From: VAZQ01 sp963841105
GTDB lineage: Bacteria > Pseudomonadota > Alphaproteobacteria > Rhizobiales > Xanthobacteraceae
Direction of reading: 5' to 3'
DNA: 64,000 nt
Assembly (NCBI GenBank): GCA_963841105.1
Contig: CAWJCB010000030.1
Coordinates: forward strand, 186,001 to 250,000
Part shown: piece by piece, positions 52,657 to 60,832 of the stretch
Layout of the letters: every line of letters begins with the position of its first letter
Position numbering within the stretch: position 1 is the first letter of the stretch
Notes under the pieces: model-generated
What the model saw: the letters and a program-made list of their open reading frames with translations, nothing else
What the model was told of the DNA's origin: nothing
Databases searched by the model: none
Made by a program: the position numbers and the translations under genes

Positions 52657-54656
52657 AGCGCAAGCACCAGAAGCAGGATGACGAGGGCGGCAAAGACGAG
52701 GCTGAGGAACTGACGAATGGTGAGAAACTGGAGGCGATTGAGCCGCTCCGCTGCGATGCTGACCCCCGCTGCCAGCGGCAGGTAAATCGCTTCCCAGATC
52801 GGGTCGTGCAGCGTGACCACCAAACGGGCCGGACGGGGGTCGCCCGGGGGCGGCACCTCGACGTGCTCGCGAGCGGCAAAGACAACGCTGCCGAACACCC
52901 GGCGTATAGGTTGGGCGAAGCTCGACGCCGTGTATTGCGTCGCAGGACTAGCATCGGGGTAGCCGCAATCCCATGCAGGAGCGCGCCGCAACTTGTCCGA
53001 GGCCAGACGGTGGATGGCAGTCGCCGCCAGCGCGCCGGAAATCACCATGAACAAGAAGACGAGGAGCCCATTATAGGAGCTGCGGCTTTCTGCGATTGGC
53101 ACAATGGAAAGCCAATCGACTCCCAACTGCGTTGGCATGCGATCGTGCGCCAATGCCTGCACGGCGGGCGCCAGCGCGTCGATGAAGAGCCCAGGCAGAA
53201 TGCCGGCGATCAGGCAGAGCGCGGCGAATGCAAACATCGCCGCCAATGAGAAGCGATCGGTCTCCTGCGCGGTTGCAGCGGCAGAGCTGCGCGGGCGGCC
53301 AAGAAACGTCACGCCGAACGCCTTGACAAAGCAGGCAGCAGCCAAGGCCGCGGAGAGTGCGAGCAGCGCACCCACCGCCGGCACCAGAAATTTCAATCCC
53401 CATGCGGGCAGTTGCGGACTGACCAGGATGGCCTGAAAGATCAGCCACTCCGATACGAAGCCGTTGAGCGGCGGCAGAGCCGAGATGGCCGCGCAGCCGA
53501 TCAGGAACGCAAATGCTGTCTGCGGCATGCGGTGAATGAGCCCGCCGAGGCGCTCCATGTCCCGCTCGCCGGTGCTGTTGAGCACCGCGCCGGCGCCAAA
53601 AAACAACAGGCTCTTGAACAACGAATGGTTGAGGACGTGGAGCAGCGCGGCTGTGAGCGCGAGCGCGGCGGCCCACGCCATGCCGTACGCGCTGAACGCA
53701 AGGCTCAGGCCGAGCCCGATGAAAATGATGCCGATATTCTCAACGGTGTGATAGGCGAGCAACCGTTTGAGATCATGCTGCATCAGCGCGTAGAGGACTC
53801 CCATGACGCAGGTGATGCCGGCGAGGGTGAGAACAATGGTGCTCCACCACCACGCCGGCTCGCCCAGGAGATCAAACGCAATGCGTACGAAGCCGTAGAC
53901 GGCGACCTTCGTCATCACCCCACTCATGAGCGCTGAGACATGACTCGGCGCTGCGGGATGCGCGAGCGGCAGCCAGACGTGCAGCGGAACGAGACCTGCT
54001 TTGGAGCCGGCCCCGACCAGCGCAAGGCACAGCACCAAGGCTGCCGGCGCGGGAGAGAGATGCGCGGCGCGAATGTCGGCGAAGGCGTAACCGCCGTCAG
54101 GTCCGGCAAGGATACCGAAGCCGAGCAGCAGAGCGAGCGCGCCGAAGCTCGCCATCACCAGATAGACATAGCCAGCGCGCGCATTGTCCGGAACGCGATG
54201 ATGGGCCATCACCAGCGCCCATGACGAAAGCGACATGAACTCCCACGCAATCAAGAAACTGAACGCGTCATCGGCCAGCACCACCAGGTTCATGCCGGCG
54301 AGGAATGCGGGATAAAACGGGAGGACACGCATTGGGGCTGGCTCGCGCGCGCCATAGCCGATGGCAAAAACGCTCGCAGCAACGGCGCCGAGATCAACGA
54401 CAATGACGAAGAACGCGGAAAGCGCATCCAGGCGGAAATGGGCGCCGATCCATGGCACACCGAGCGGCAAATTGATGCTGGATACGGGGGCGTGGCTGAG
54501 CAATTGCGCAGCGCCGGCAAGAAGCGCGATCAGAGCCAGCACGCAACTCGCGCCGTAGGTGATGAAGCTCCCGCTCGGCCAGCGTCCGACGACGCAGGCG
54601 AGAACTGCGAGGACGAGCAACAAGGCCGCGCAAGCCAGCACGATGGTGATCGTCAC
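52647..54656 (-). CDS. hyfB: HyfB/NuoL-like membrane subunit
   Basis: The 669-residue protein is the large antiporter-like subunit of the complex, with about sixteen helices. Core segments are FSFLIAWEFMSLSSWALVM with the conserved Glu, GAGSKAGLVPLHVWLPLAHPAAPSH, LKRLLAYHTVENIGIIFIGLG and LNHSLFKSLLFFGAGAV. The C-terminal region includes AWDCGYPDASPATQYTASSFAQP, as in HyfB proteins. It begins four bases inside the preceding HTH gene's end. It should conduct H+ or Na+ across the inner membrane. Confidence 0.93.
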   Translation of the reverse strand: MTITIVLACAALLLVLAVLACVVGRWPSGSFITYGASCVLALIALLAGAAQLLSHAPVSSINLPLGVPWIGAHFRLDALSAFFVIVVDLGAVAASVFAIGYGAREPAPMRVLPFYPAFLAGMNLVVLADDAFSFLIAWEFMSLSSWALVMAHHRVPDNARAGYVYLVMASFGALALLLGFGILAGPDGGYAFADIRAAHLSPAPAALVLCLALVGAGSKAGLVPLHVWLPLAHPAAPSHVSALMSGVMTKVAVYGFVRIAFDLLGEPAWWWSTIVLTLAGITCVMGVLYALMQHDLKRLLAYHTVENIGIIFIGLGLSLAFSAYGMAWAAALALTAALLHVLNHSLFKSLLFFGAGAVLNSTGERDMERLGGLIHRMPQTAFAFLIGCAAISALPPLNGFVSEWLIFQAILVSPQLPAWGLKFLVPAVGALLALSAALAAACFVKAFGVTFLGRPRSSAAATAQETDRFSLAAMFAFAALCLIAGILPGLFIDALAPAVQALAHDRMPTQLGVDWLSIVPIAESRSSYNGLLVFLFMVISGALAATAIHRLASDKLRRAPAWDCGYPDASPATQYTASSFAQPIRRVFGSVVFAAREHVEVPPPGDPRPARLVVTLHDPIWEAIYLPLAAGVSIAAERLNRLQFLTIRQFLSLVFAALVILLLVLALWP

Positions 54657-54907
54657 GGCGCAGCAACCTTGAGCCGCACGCCGCGCCCGCCATTGTTGCT
54701 GATGGCATTGTTACCGATAAGCTCGATGCCTGCCGTATCGAGTGCCGCAACGAGCTTCATCAGGGAATCGACATTGCCCCGGATCACGCCCTCCCTCGCC
54801 TCCATGCGCTGAATGGTGGGCAGTGACAGGCCGGACAAACGTGCAAGTGTACGCTGGTCGATGCCGAGAAGCCCCCGGGCCGCCCGCAGTTGCGCACTCG
54901 AAATCAT
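54653..54907 (-). CDS. helix-turn-helix protein co-translated with hyfB
   Basis: The frame is open to 54988, but the ATG at 54907 begins the fold (ISSAQLRAARGLLGIDQRTLARLSGLSLPTIQRMEAREG), an XRE-type helix-turn-helix. It is 84 residues, with a C-terminal strand pair (IELIGNNAISNNGGRGVRLKV) that resembles small HTH proteins found in front of other rhizobial operons. Its stop overlaps the hyfB start by four bases. It probably regulates the hyf-like operon from a site in the AT-rich 54908-54990 region; that is inference. Confidence 0.85.
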   Translation of the reverse strand: MISSAQLRAARGLLGIDQRTLARLSGLSLPTIQRMEAREGVIRGNVDSLMKLVAALDTAGIELIGNNAISNNGGRGVRLKVAAP

Positions 54908-55348
54908 GATAGCCAGAAACTGATATGCAATCCCTATGCTGTGATCATTATTCCTTGCAAATTGATATTTCAAGCATCTTTTTGGCATCCCATCCGGGAG
55001 GACGCATCAGCGGTGACATCAAAAAAGAAGAAGCCTCCGGGGCTGGTGGGCCGAAGGCTTCTTTCGTCGCGCTTGCGCCGCCTCCAGCGGGATCAATGCC
55101 AGAACAGCGCCAGCGGATGATGTTGGGATCGGAATGCCTAAAAGCCAGACAACGCGCCGCCGGTCCATGCAGTCCTCTCGTTTCGATGCCGCAGGCGCTT
55201 GTCTTGGCCGAATCGAGTCGCAAAAGTGCGCCGGACGTTGTACAAAGCCGGCTTGCTCTCGCGCGGGACATGCTTGGCCCCGTCGTAGGATGTTTCCGCC
55301 GTACTCGCCGTAGTCGGCTTTCTCTTGGCGTTCTCAAGGGCGTTTGAG
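54908..55348. other. intergenic region upstream of the hyf-like operon
   Basis: This stretch holds the AT-rich leader of the HTH-hyf operon (54908-54990), an intrinsic terminator and possibly a small minus-strand gene. The plus-strand frame 54925-55347 is uninterrupted but its protein looks random, so I leave it out. Confidence 0.4.
55021..55064 (-). terminator. intrinsic terminator reading leftward
   Basis: On the minus strand, AAGAAGCCT at 55063-55055 pairs with AGGCTTCTT at 55036-55028. After the stem come CTTTTTT bases (55027-55021), the U-run expected for an intrinsic terminator. It would end a transcript arriving from the right, before the HTH-hyf promoter. Confidence 0.6.
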
Positions 55349-55383
55349 ATGAAGGATGAACTCTCGATTATTCTCGAAGCCAT
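55138..55383 (-). CDS. possible small protein (81 aa), weak
   Basis: An ATG-started 81-codon frame lies directly upstream of the minus-strand terminator at 55021-55064. The protein (NALENAKRKPTTASTAETSY ... NVRRTFATRFGQDKRLRHRNE) is basic and hydrophilic and shows GC-rich third positions. It overlaps the better-supported 55349-55597 gene by 35 bases on the opposite strand. I give it low weight; the terminator could belong to a non-coding RNA instead. Confidence 0.22.
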   Translation of the reverse strand: MASRIIESSSFISNALENAKRKPTTASTAETSYDGAKHVPRESKPALYNVRRTFATRFGQDKRLRHRNERTAWTGGALSGF

Positions 55384-55597
55384 GCGCCGCGCGCAGGCAA
55401 AAGTCGCCTTCTATCTGGAGCCGGGAAACCGGAATGCAGAAAAGGCATTCAAGGAGATTGTCCAGATTCTGGACGACGGCGAGCTGATGCACGCCATGCA
55501 GTCCCTGTATGGAGGTGCGCCGTCGCCGAGCGTTTTGCCGGATTGGATTCCGGAGGACGATAACACAGTCTCGCCGGATTTTGCGCGAAGCAGCTAA
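55349..55597 (+). CDS. small hypothetical protein (82 aa)
   Basis: The ATG at 55349, with AAGGG ten bases upstream, gives 82 residues: KDELSIILEAMRRAQAKVAFYLEPGNRNAEKAFKEIVQIL continuing to a Pro/Asp-rich tail. The N-terminal part is a predicted helical pair with regular heptads. The frame is open further upstream to 55325. The protein is not recognised; its composition and codon use look genuine. Cytoplasmic, no signal peptide. Confidence 0.6.
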   Translation: MKDELSIILEAMRRAQAKVAFYLEPGNRNAEKAFKEIVQILDDGELMHAMQSLYGGAPSPSVLPDWIPEDDNTVSPDFARSS

Positions 55598-55616
55598 ATT
55601 AGCTGCAAAACCAGGC

Positions 55617-55877
55617 TCAGGTATGGTGCGCCGTTTCGGGCGTCGCCAAGAGCAAATCCAGTTCCTCGGCCCAGACGACGAAGGCATCAGCTGCCTGCTG
55701 GCGCTCCCCCTCGGTCTTCGCCCGTTCGATCCGGTGCAACACCTCGTCCCGGGCATCAACTCCGGGACGCGCCTCGTGCTCGCGCAGCAGCGCGATGGCG
55801 TCCGCCAGGGACCGAATGATCCGGCCATCGCGCATGTAAAGCTGCGGCCGAATGGGTGTCTTGGCTGGGTCTTGCAT
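55617..55877 (-). CDS. small hypothetical protein (86 aa)
   Basis: The frame is open to 56018, but the ATG at 55877 (QDPAKTPIRPQLYMRDGRII) is the most plausible start. The 86-residue protein (SLADAIALLREHEARPGVDAR, KTEGERQQAADAFVVWAEELDLLL) is helical and acidic toward its C-terminus. It resembles short cytoplasmic rhizobial proteins of unknown role. It is convergent with 55349-55597. Confidence 0.6.
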   Translation of the reverse strand: MQDPAKTPIRPQLYMRDGRIIRSLADAIALLREHEARPGVDARDEVLHRIERAKTEGERQQAADAFVVWAEELDLLLATPETAHHT

Positions 55878-55993
55878 GGTTTGCTCAACCACCGGAGGCC
55901 GCTGTTGGTTCCGGGCCGGGCACCGACCCGTTCCCGGTCGCCGATAAGTTCGTCGCATATTGAGCGCCGACGCGCAGTTGGCGCTCTGACGCG

Positions 55994-56236
55994 CTACCGG
56001 GATACGTGCTTCGCGCACGATCCTCCGCGCCCGGGTTCCTGGCCGACATGGGCGATCATGCCGTCAACATAGCCCTGGCGAAAAGAGAAGCTGTGCAGCG
56101 CTCTGCAATAGGGGCAGCGGCATTTCATGGTTTTCGGCCAGCGCTTCACCAACGTGCGCGCATCGGCTTGCAGCTTGTACCGTAATTCTTGTTGGGTGGA
56201 GGGACAGACGAATCTGAGCGTAATGAGCGAACGCAT
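55994..56236 (-). CDS. small zinc-ribbon-like protein
   Basis: The 80-residue protein has an N-terminal strand ending in VCPSTQQELRYKL and a CRCPYCRALHSF segment. This gives a possible four-cysteine zinc site of the small zinc-ribbon kind found as stand-alone proteins in rhizobia. The C-terminus is glycine-rich and basic. Function is unknown; the ATG at 56236 has a weak ribosome-binding site. Confidence 0.65.
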   Translation of the reverse strand: MRSLITLRFVCPSTQQELRYKLQADARTLVKRWPKTMKCRCPYCRALHSFSFRQGYVDGMIAHVGQEPGRGGSCAKHVSR

Positions 56237-56313
56237 GCCGCAATAACGCCTTTTGTGCGAGAGATGTTCCTGCGTCTGCTATCCGACTCAAGCGAGCGAG
56301 GACCCGGAGAGGC

Positions 56314-57424
56314 ATGCGGTTTGTGGTGCTTGCACTCGCTTGCGTGCTGATGGCGACCGGAGCTCGGACGCAGACCGACACCGCAATCGACGGGATCGTC
56401 GCAAGGGCACTCGCCCCGCTCGTTTCAGCGGATCAGGCCGGCGGCGTTGCCGCCGCGGTCCACCGCGATGGCCGGACCTTTTTCTTCAACTATGGACTGG
56501 CGGACCGTGCCCAACAGCGGCCGGTCACGTCCGAACTCGCTGTTCAATCTCGGGTCCGTCCGCAAAGTTCTGGACGTCACCCTCCTGGCGCATGCGGTCA
56601 AGCGAGGCGAGATCACGCTCGACGATCCGGTCGGCAAATACATCGTGGAGTTGCAGGAGGGTAGCTATATCCGCGGCGTCACGCTGCGCCAGCTTGCGAC
56701 GCACACGTCCGGGCTTCTGCTTCCGAGCGACCATCCACCATGGCCGCAGCACCGTTACGATCTCGCCGAGCTCATAAGCATTCTCAACCATTGGGCACCC
56801 AAGGGCGGCGAGCAGCCTGGCAAGCAGCATATTTATAGCCATGCCGGCTTCGTGCTACTGGGCCTCGCCCTGGAACGCAGGTTCGAGACGCCCATCGCGC
56901 AGCTGATCGGCGAGCGCGTGCTCGCGCCGCTCCAAATGACTTCGACACTGATGCCGGAGCCGGCGCAGGGCGGCCTTGCATCGGCGGACTCTGCATCGAT
57001 CATGGGCCGCGCGGTGCAGGGCTATTCTGACAAAGGCGACCTCGTCGGAGCACCCGGCGACCAGCAGGGATATTTCAGCTTTCCCGGCGCGGGCCAGATG
57101 TTCTCCTCGGCGCGTGATCTCGCGACCTTCGTCGCTGCACAAATGGGAGAGCTGGACGTCCCACTCGAGCTGCGCGATGCGATGCAACTCACCCAACAAG
57201 GCATGTTCCGCATCAGCCCCCAGGTCACGCAAGGACTTGCCTGGGAGATCAATGAGCACGGCGGCCCGCGCATCATCGACAAGCCCGGCGGATTGAACAA
57301 TTCATCCACCTATATCGGCATTGTACCGGAGCGAAGGCTCGGAGTGGTGATTTTGGCCAACCGCGGCAATCAAGCGATTTACGAGATCGCTCGCCACGTG
57401 CTGTTGCCGGCCTTGGCGCGGTAG
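56314..57424 (+). pseudogene. class C beta-lactamase-like serine hydrolase, single frameshift
   Basis: The first frame gives a signal peptide (MRFVVLALACVLMATGARTQ) and TFFFNYGLADRAQQRPVTS. From about 56533 the family sequence continues one frame on, as SLFNLGSVRKVLDVTLLAHA (SxxK motif SVRK), ATHTSGLLL, YSHAGFVLLG (second motif, usually YxN) and IDKPGGLNNSSTYIGIVPERRLGVVILANRG (third motif, KPG instead of KTG). Removing one base near 56531-56537 gives a 369-residue protein with no other stop. It resembles AmpC-type enzymes, though such hydrolases are often esterases or peptidases rather than beta-lactamases. Confidence 0.8.
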
Positions 57425-57457
57425 GCTTGCATTTCCAACGGTTGATTCAGTATCGCT

Positions 57458-57583
57458 GTCATTTCGGGGCGCCGCAAAGAAAAGCGGCGAGCCCGAAATC
57501 CATAACCACAGGCCTCGCCATGCGCGGACTGCCTGTGGTTATGGATTCCGGGTTCCCTCGCTGCGCTCGGGCCCCGGAATGAC
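57458..57583. repeat. second copy of the GTCATT(T/C)CGGG palindromic repeat
   Basis: It opens GTCATTTCGGGGCGCCGC and closes GGGCCCCGGAATGACG. The core AATCCATAACCACAGGC is mirrored by GCCTGTGGTTATGGATT. It follows the same plan as 39582-39681. It lies 34 bases after the beta-lactamase-like gene. Confidence 0.8.
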
Positions 57584-57652
57584 GGAATGAACCTTGGCTG
57601 GCACGCGCGCACGTTTCAGGCTTAAATGGCTGAGACTTTGCGGGAGAGTTTC

Positions 57653-58813
57653 ATGACAAAGCATGGCCTGCCACGCCGCGCCGGCATTGCCGCCGCGACC
57701 TTCGCCCTTTGTGCCGCCGCGACTGTCGCCCACGCGGAAGACAAGGTAATCAAGATCGGTGGTTTGTTTCCCGTGTCGGGGCCAGGCGCCTATTTCGGCG
57801 TGCAGGACAAGCAGGGAATCGAGCTCGCAATCGAGCAAATCAACAAGGCCGGGCTCAACGGCTACAAGCTCGAAGTCCGATATGAAGACACGGCATGCAG
57901 CCCGCTGCCGGCGACCCAGGCGGCCAAGCGGCTCCTCGAGCAATACAAGCCACATGTGGCGCTTGGCGAGGAGTGCTCCGACGCGACACTTGCGATCATG
58001 CCACTCGTTGAGCAGGCCAAGGTGCCGCTGCTCAATGCCGGCTCCTCCTCGATCAAGATCACTGATCCCGGCAATCCCTGGACGTTCCGGATCATGCCAA
58101 ACGAGGTGATGCAGGGCATCGACATTGCCACCAATGCCTACAAGCGGCTCAATGCGCGTGCCGCCGTGCTCCTCTATGAGAACACCAACGCCGGTATCGG
58201 CAATGCCAAAGTCTTCGCCGACACCTTCCGATCGCTCGGCGGGCAGGTTCTCGCTGACATAGGATTTGGCCGCGACGTGAACGACTTCACTGCGATCGCG
58301 ACGCGCATCTCCGGTCTGGGCAAGGTGGATGTGATTCCGACTTACACGCTCGAGGGCCAGGGACTGCGCATCACGCAAGCGCTCGCGCAAGCCGGCGTCA
58401 CCAGGGGTGGGGATGGGCAGGCGATCCAGCTCGGCACGATCTGGTTGCCTTTCGGCTTCGAGCAGAAGGCCGGCAAAGCGGCGATCGGTTACGTGCGCAT
58501 CGTCCAGTTCGATCCGACCGACAAGCGCGATGTGGTGCAGAATTTCGTTCGCTCCTTCAAGGCCAAATACAATCAGGAGCCAACGCACATCAATGCACAT
58601 GCCTTCGACCAGATTTTGCTCATCGCCGACGTTGTTCGCCGCGGCGGCAAGGATTCGCAGTCGATCCGCGACATCATGGCGGCGACCAACAGCTTTTCCG
58701 GAGTGACCGGAAGCGTGCAGTTCGACAAGTCGAATCAGAACATCAAAATGGACACAGTCCACTACATGGAGACGCTTCCGGACCTGTCATGGAAAGCGCT
58801 GAGCTGGAACTGA
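57653..58813 (+). CDS. HAAT-type ABC transporter substrate-binding protein, cassette 2
   Basis: The protein has 386 residues from ATG 57653; GGGAGAG lies before it, although the frame is open to 57626. A signal peptide (AGIAAATFALCAAATVAHA) precedes a LivJ-like binding fold (VIKIGGLFPVSGPGAYFGVQDKQGI, GAGSSSIKITDPG-type core, YENTNAGIGNAK). It differs clearly from the cassette 1 SBP, so it probably binds another ligand, possibly an aromatic or amide compound. It starts the operon SBP-livH-livM-livG-livF. Confidence 0.92.
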   Translation: MTKHGLPRRAGIAAATFALCAAATVAHAEDKVIKIGGLFPVSGPGAYFGVQDKQGIELAIEQINKAGLNGYKLEVRYEDTACSPLPATQAAKRLLEQYKPHVALGEECSDATLAIMPLVEQAKVPLLNAGSSSIKITDPGNPWTFRIMPNEVMQGIDIATNAYKRLNARAAVLLYENTNAGIGNAKVFADTFRSLGGQVLADIGFGRDVNDFTAIATRISGLGKVDVIPTYTLEGQGLRITQALAQAGVTRGGDGQAIQLGTIWLPFGFEQKAGKAAIGYVRIVQFDPTDKRDVVQNFVRSFKAKYNQEPTHINAHAFDQILLIADVVRRGGKDSQSIRDIMAATNSFSGVTGSVQFDKSNQNIKMDTVHYMETLPDLSWKALSWN

Positions 58814-58831
58814 CGTGCTCAGCTTCTCGGG

Positions 58832-58922
58832 CCATCCTTCGAGACGCTCGCTCCGCTCGCTCCTCAGGATGAGGTCTCCCGTCCGCCTCATGCTGAGGAG
58901 GCGCGCAGCGCCGTCTCGAAGC
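58832..58922. repeat. CCATCCTTCGAGACG ... CGTCTCGAAG repeat
   Basis: The arms CCATCCTTCGAGACG and GTCTCGAAGC flank two inner hairpin blocks (CTCCTCAGGATGAGG and CCTCATGCTGAGGAG). This design is a frequent intergenic element in Bradyrhizobium-type genomes. It separates the cassette 2 SBP from livH within the operon. Confidence 0.75.
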
Positions 58923-58942
58923 AGCCTTTTGCATGGGCGTGC

Positions 58943-59824
58943 ATGCTGAGCATCGCGCTACAGCAGGCAATCAACGGCATAGTTTTCGGCAGCCTCTATG
59001 TGCTCGTGGCACTGGGGCTCACCCTCGTCTACGGCGTGCTCGTGCAGATCAATTTCGCGCACGCGGATATCGTCACCATCGGCGCGTTCGTGGCGTACTT
59101 TTTCACTTTTGTATTGGGCGGCAATTATCTCGTCAGCATCGCTGTCGCGCTCCTGGTTGGCGGGGCGCTTGGCTGGCTTGTGAACGCCGCGATCTTTGCG
59201 CCGCTGCGCCAGCGCAGCGAATTGCTGCCGCTGATAGCGACTATTGGCGTATCCATTCTTCTCCAGAACGCAATGCTGCTTCTGTTTGGACCAATTCCCT
59301 ATGCGTTCGATAGCCCATACAGCAACCATGTGATCCGGCTCTGGGGCGGCGTCTTCATCACCTGGCAGAACGTCATCATTGTTCTCGTCTCGGCGTTCAC
59401 CATTGCGCTGCTGTATGCGTTCATGAAATTGACATTCCTGGGCAAGGCGCTGCGCGCGGTAGCCCAGGACCGGGAAACGGCGGGGCTTATGGGCATCAAT
59501 CCCAGTGCGCTCATCACGCTGACGTTCGTGATCGCCTGCGGGCTCGCCGGCATGGGCGGCGCGATGCTTGGACCCATCCTGGTATTGACGCCGTTTGCCG
59601 GCACCAGCGTAATTGTAAAGGCGTTTGCCATCGTGATCATCGGAGGATTTGGCAACGTCGAGGGAACCATCATCGCCGGACTCCTGGTTGGTCTGATCGA
59701 AAGCTTCACCACCCAGCTCATCAATCCCGGGCTGACGGACCTTGTCGTTTTCTCGCTGCTCCTTGTCATGCTCGCCTTTCGGCCGACCGGGCTGGTCGCT
59801 GAAAAGCGGGAAGAAAATGTCTGA
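58943..59824 (+). CDS. livH: HAAT-type ABC transporter permease LivH, cassette 2
   Basis: The 293-residue membrane protein has the LivH pattern: QQAINGIVFGSLYVLVALGLTLVYGVLVQINFAH, VAQDRETAGLMGINP (EAA loop) and VIIGGFGNVEGTIIAGLLVGLIESF. The ATG at 58943 has a weak ribosome-binding site. Its last bases overlap the start of livM by eight bases. Confidence 0.92.
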   Translation: MLSIALQQAINGIVFGSLYVLVALGLTLVYGVLVQINFAHADIVTIGAFVAYFFTFVLGGNYLVSIAVALLVGGALGWLVNAAIFAPLRQRSELLPLIATIGVSILLQNAMLLLFGPIPYAFDSPYSNHVIRLWGGVFITWQNVIIVLVSAFTIALLYAFMKLTFLGKALRAVAQDRETAGLMGINPSALITLTFVIACGLAGMGGAMLGPILVLTPFAGTSVIVKAFAIVIIGGFGNVEGTIIAGLLVGLIESFTTQLINPGLTDLVVFSLLLVMLAFRPTGLVAEKREENV

Positions 59825-60832
59825 TACGGTCCAGCCGTACAACTGCGGCCGGATGCGGCGACGCATTTGGTATCTCGCCGCCATCCTCACCATCGCGGCT
59901 CTTCCGCTCATCTTTCAGGATTTGTACTGGCGCGCGATCCTGGTCATCTGCGCCATCAATGTCATGCTCGCCATCGGGCTGGATTTCATTTTGGGCTATG
60001 CCGGCCAGCTTAACCTGGGACATTCGGCTTTCTACGGCATCGGCGCCTACGTCTCGACGCTGCTCATCATGAACCTCGCCGTGCCGTTCTGGCTCGCTTT
60101 CGGCCTTGGCGTCGCAGCGTCTGGCATTGCCGGAATCGCGCTGGCAATTTTTGCGGTTCGCCTGCGCGGTCATTACCTTGCGATCGCATCGCTCGGGTTT
60201 GCCGTTATTGTGCACCAGGTGCTTTTGAACTGGATCAGCTTGACCCAGGGTCCGCTGGGCATTTACGGCATCAAGCCCCCGCCCGCCGTCGCGCTTAGCG
60301 GATATGCGCGCATCTCGTTCGGCGACACGGCAAACCTCTTCTATCTGATCGCCGGCTTCGCCTTGTTCTCCTATCTGCTGCTTGATCAACTCGTGCGTTC
60401 GCCGGTTGGCGACACGCTCACAGCAATCCGGGAAGACGAATCTCGGCGGCTTCGTTCGGCATCGATTGCGCGGCGTGGAAGGTGTTTGCGTTCGGGCTTG
60501 GATCGGCCGTGGCCGGCGCCGCCGGCGCCTTCTATGCGAGCTTTGTCGGGACGCTCGTTCCCGACGCCTTTATTGTCACGGAGTTGTTCACCATCCTCGC
60601 CATGGTCATCGTCGGCGGCATGGGCACGCTGATCGGCCCTGCCTGCGGCGCGGTCCTTCTCACGATGCTCCCCGAGCTCCTGCGCGGGTTTGGCGATCTG
60701 CGCCTCGTGCTCTACGGAGCTTCGCTGACCCTGGTCGTGCTTTTCATGCCCGGCGGAATGGTGCAGGCCATGGGGCTGCTGCGCACACGCACCGGCGTTC
60801 TCTCAGCCCTTCGGGCGGGAACGCGCCTATGA
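59817..60832 (+). pseudogene. livM: HAAT-type ABC transporter permease LivM, cassette 2, single frameshift
   Basis: The first frame (LGYAGQLNLGHSAFYGIGAYVS, LRGHYLAIASLGFAVIVHQ, DTLTAIREDE) is a normal LivM until about 60440. The sequence then continues one frame on as ISAASFGIDCAAWKVFAFGLGSAVAGAAGAFYA and ends GGMGTLIGPACGAVLLTMLPE. Adding one A to GACGAATCTCGG restores DEISAASF and a 338-residue permease with no other stop. Without repair the transporter would lack a subunit. The ATG overlaps the livH end; the stop overlaps the livG start by ATGA. Confidence 0.85.

Noticed and set aside
47539..54656. Functional hydrogenase-4
   Set aside because: The nickel cysteines and ferredoxin subunit are missing, so I do not call a hydrogenase.
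54948..55337. 129-codon minus-strand frame over the same region
   Set aside because: It runs across the terminator stem and contains no recognisable motif.
54925..55347. 140-codon plus-strand open frame near the hyf promoter
   Set aside because: The translated sequence looks random and runs antisense through the intrinsic terminator and the AT-rich leader; no ribosome-binding site or domain.
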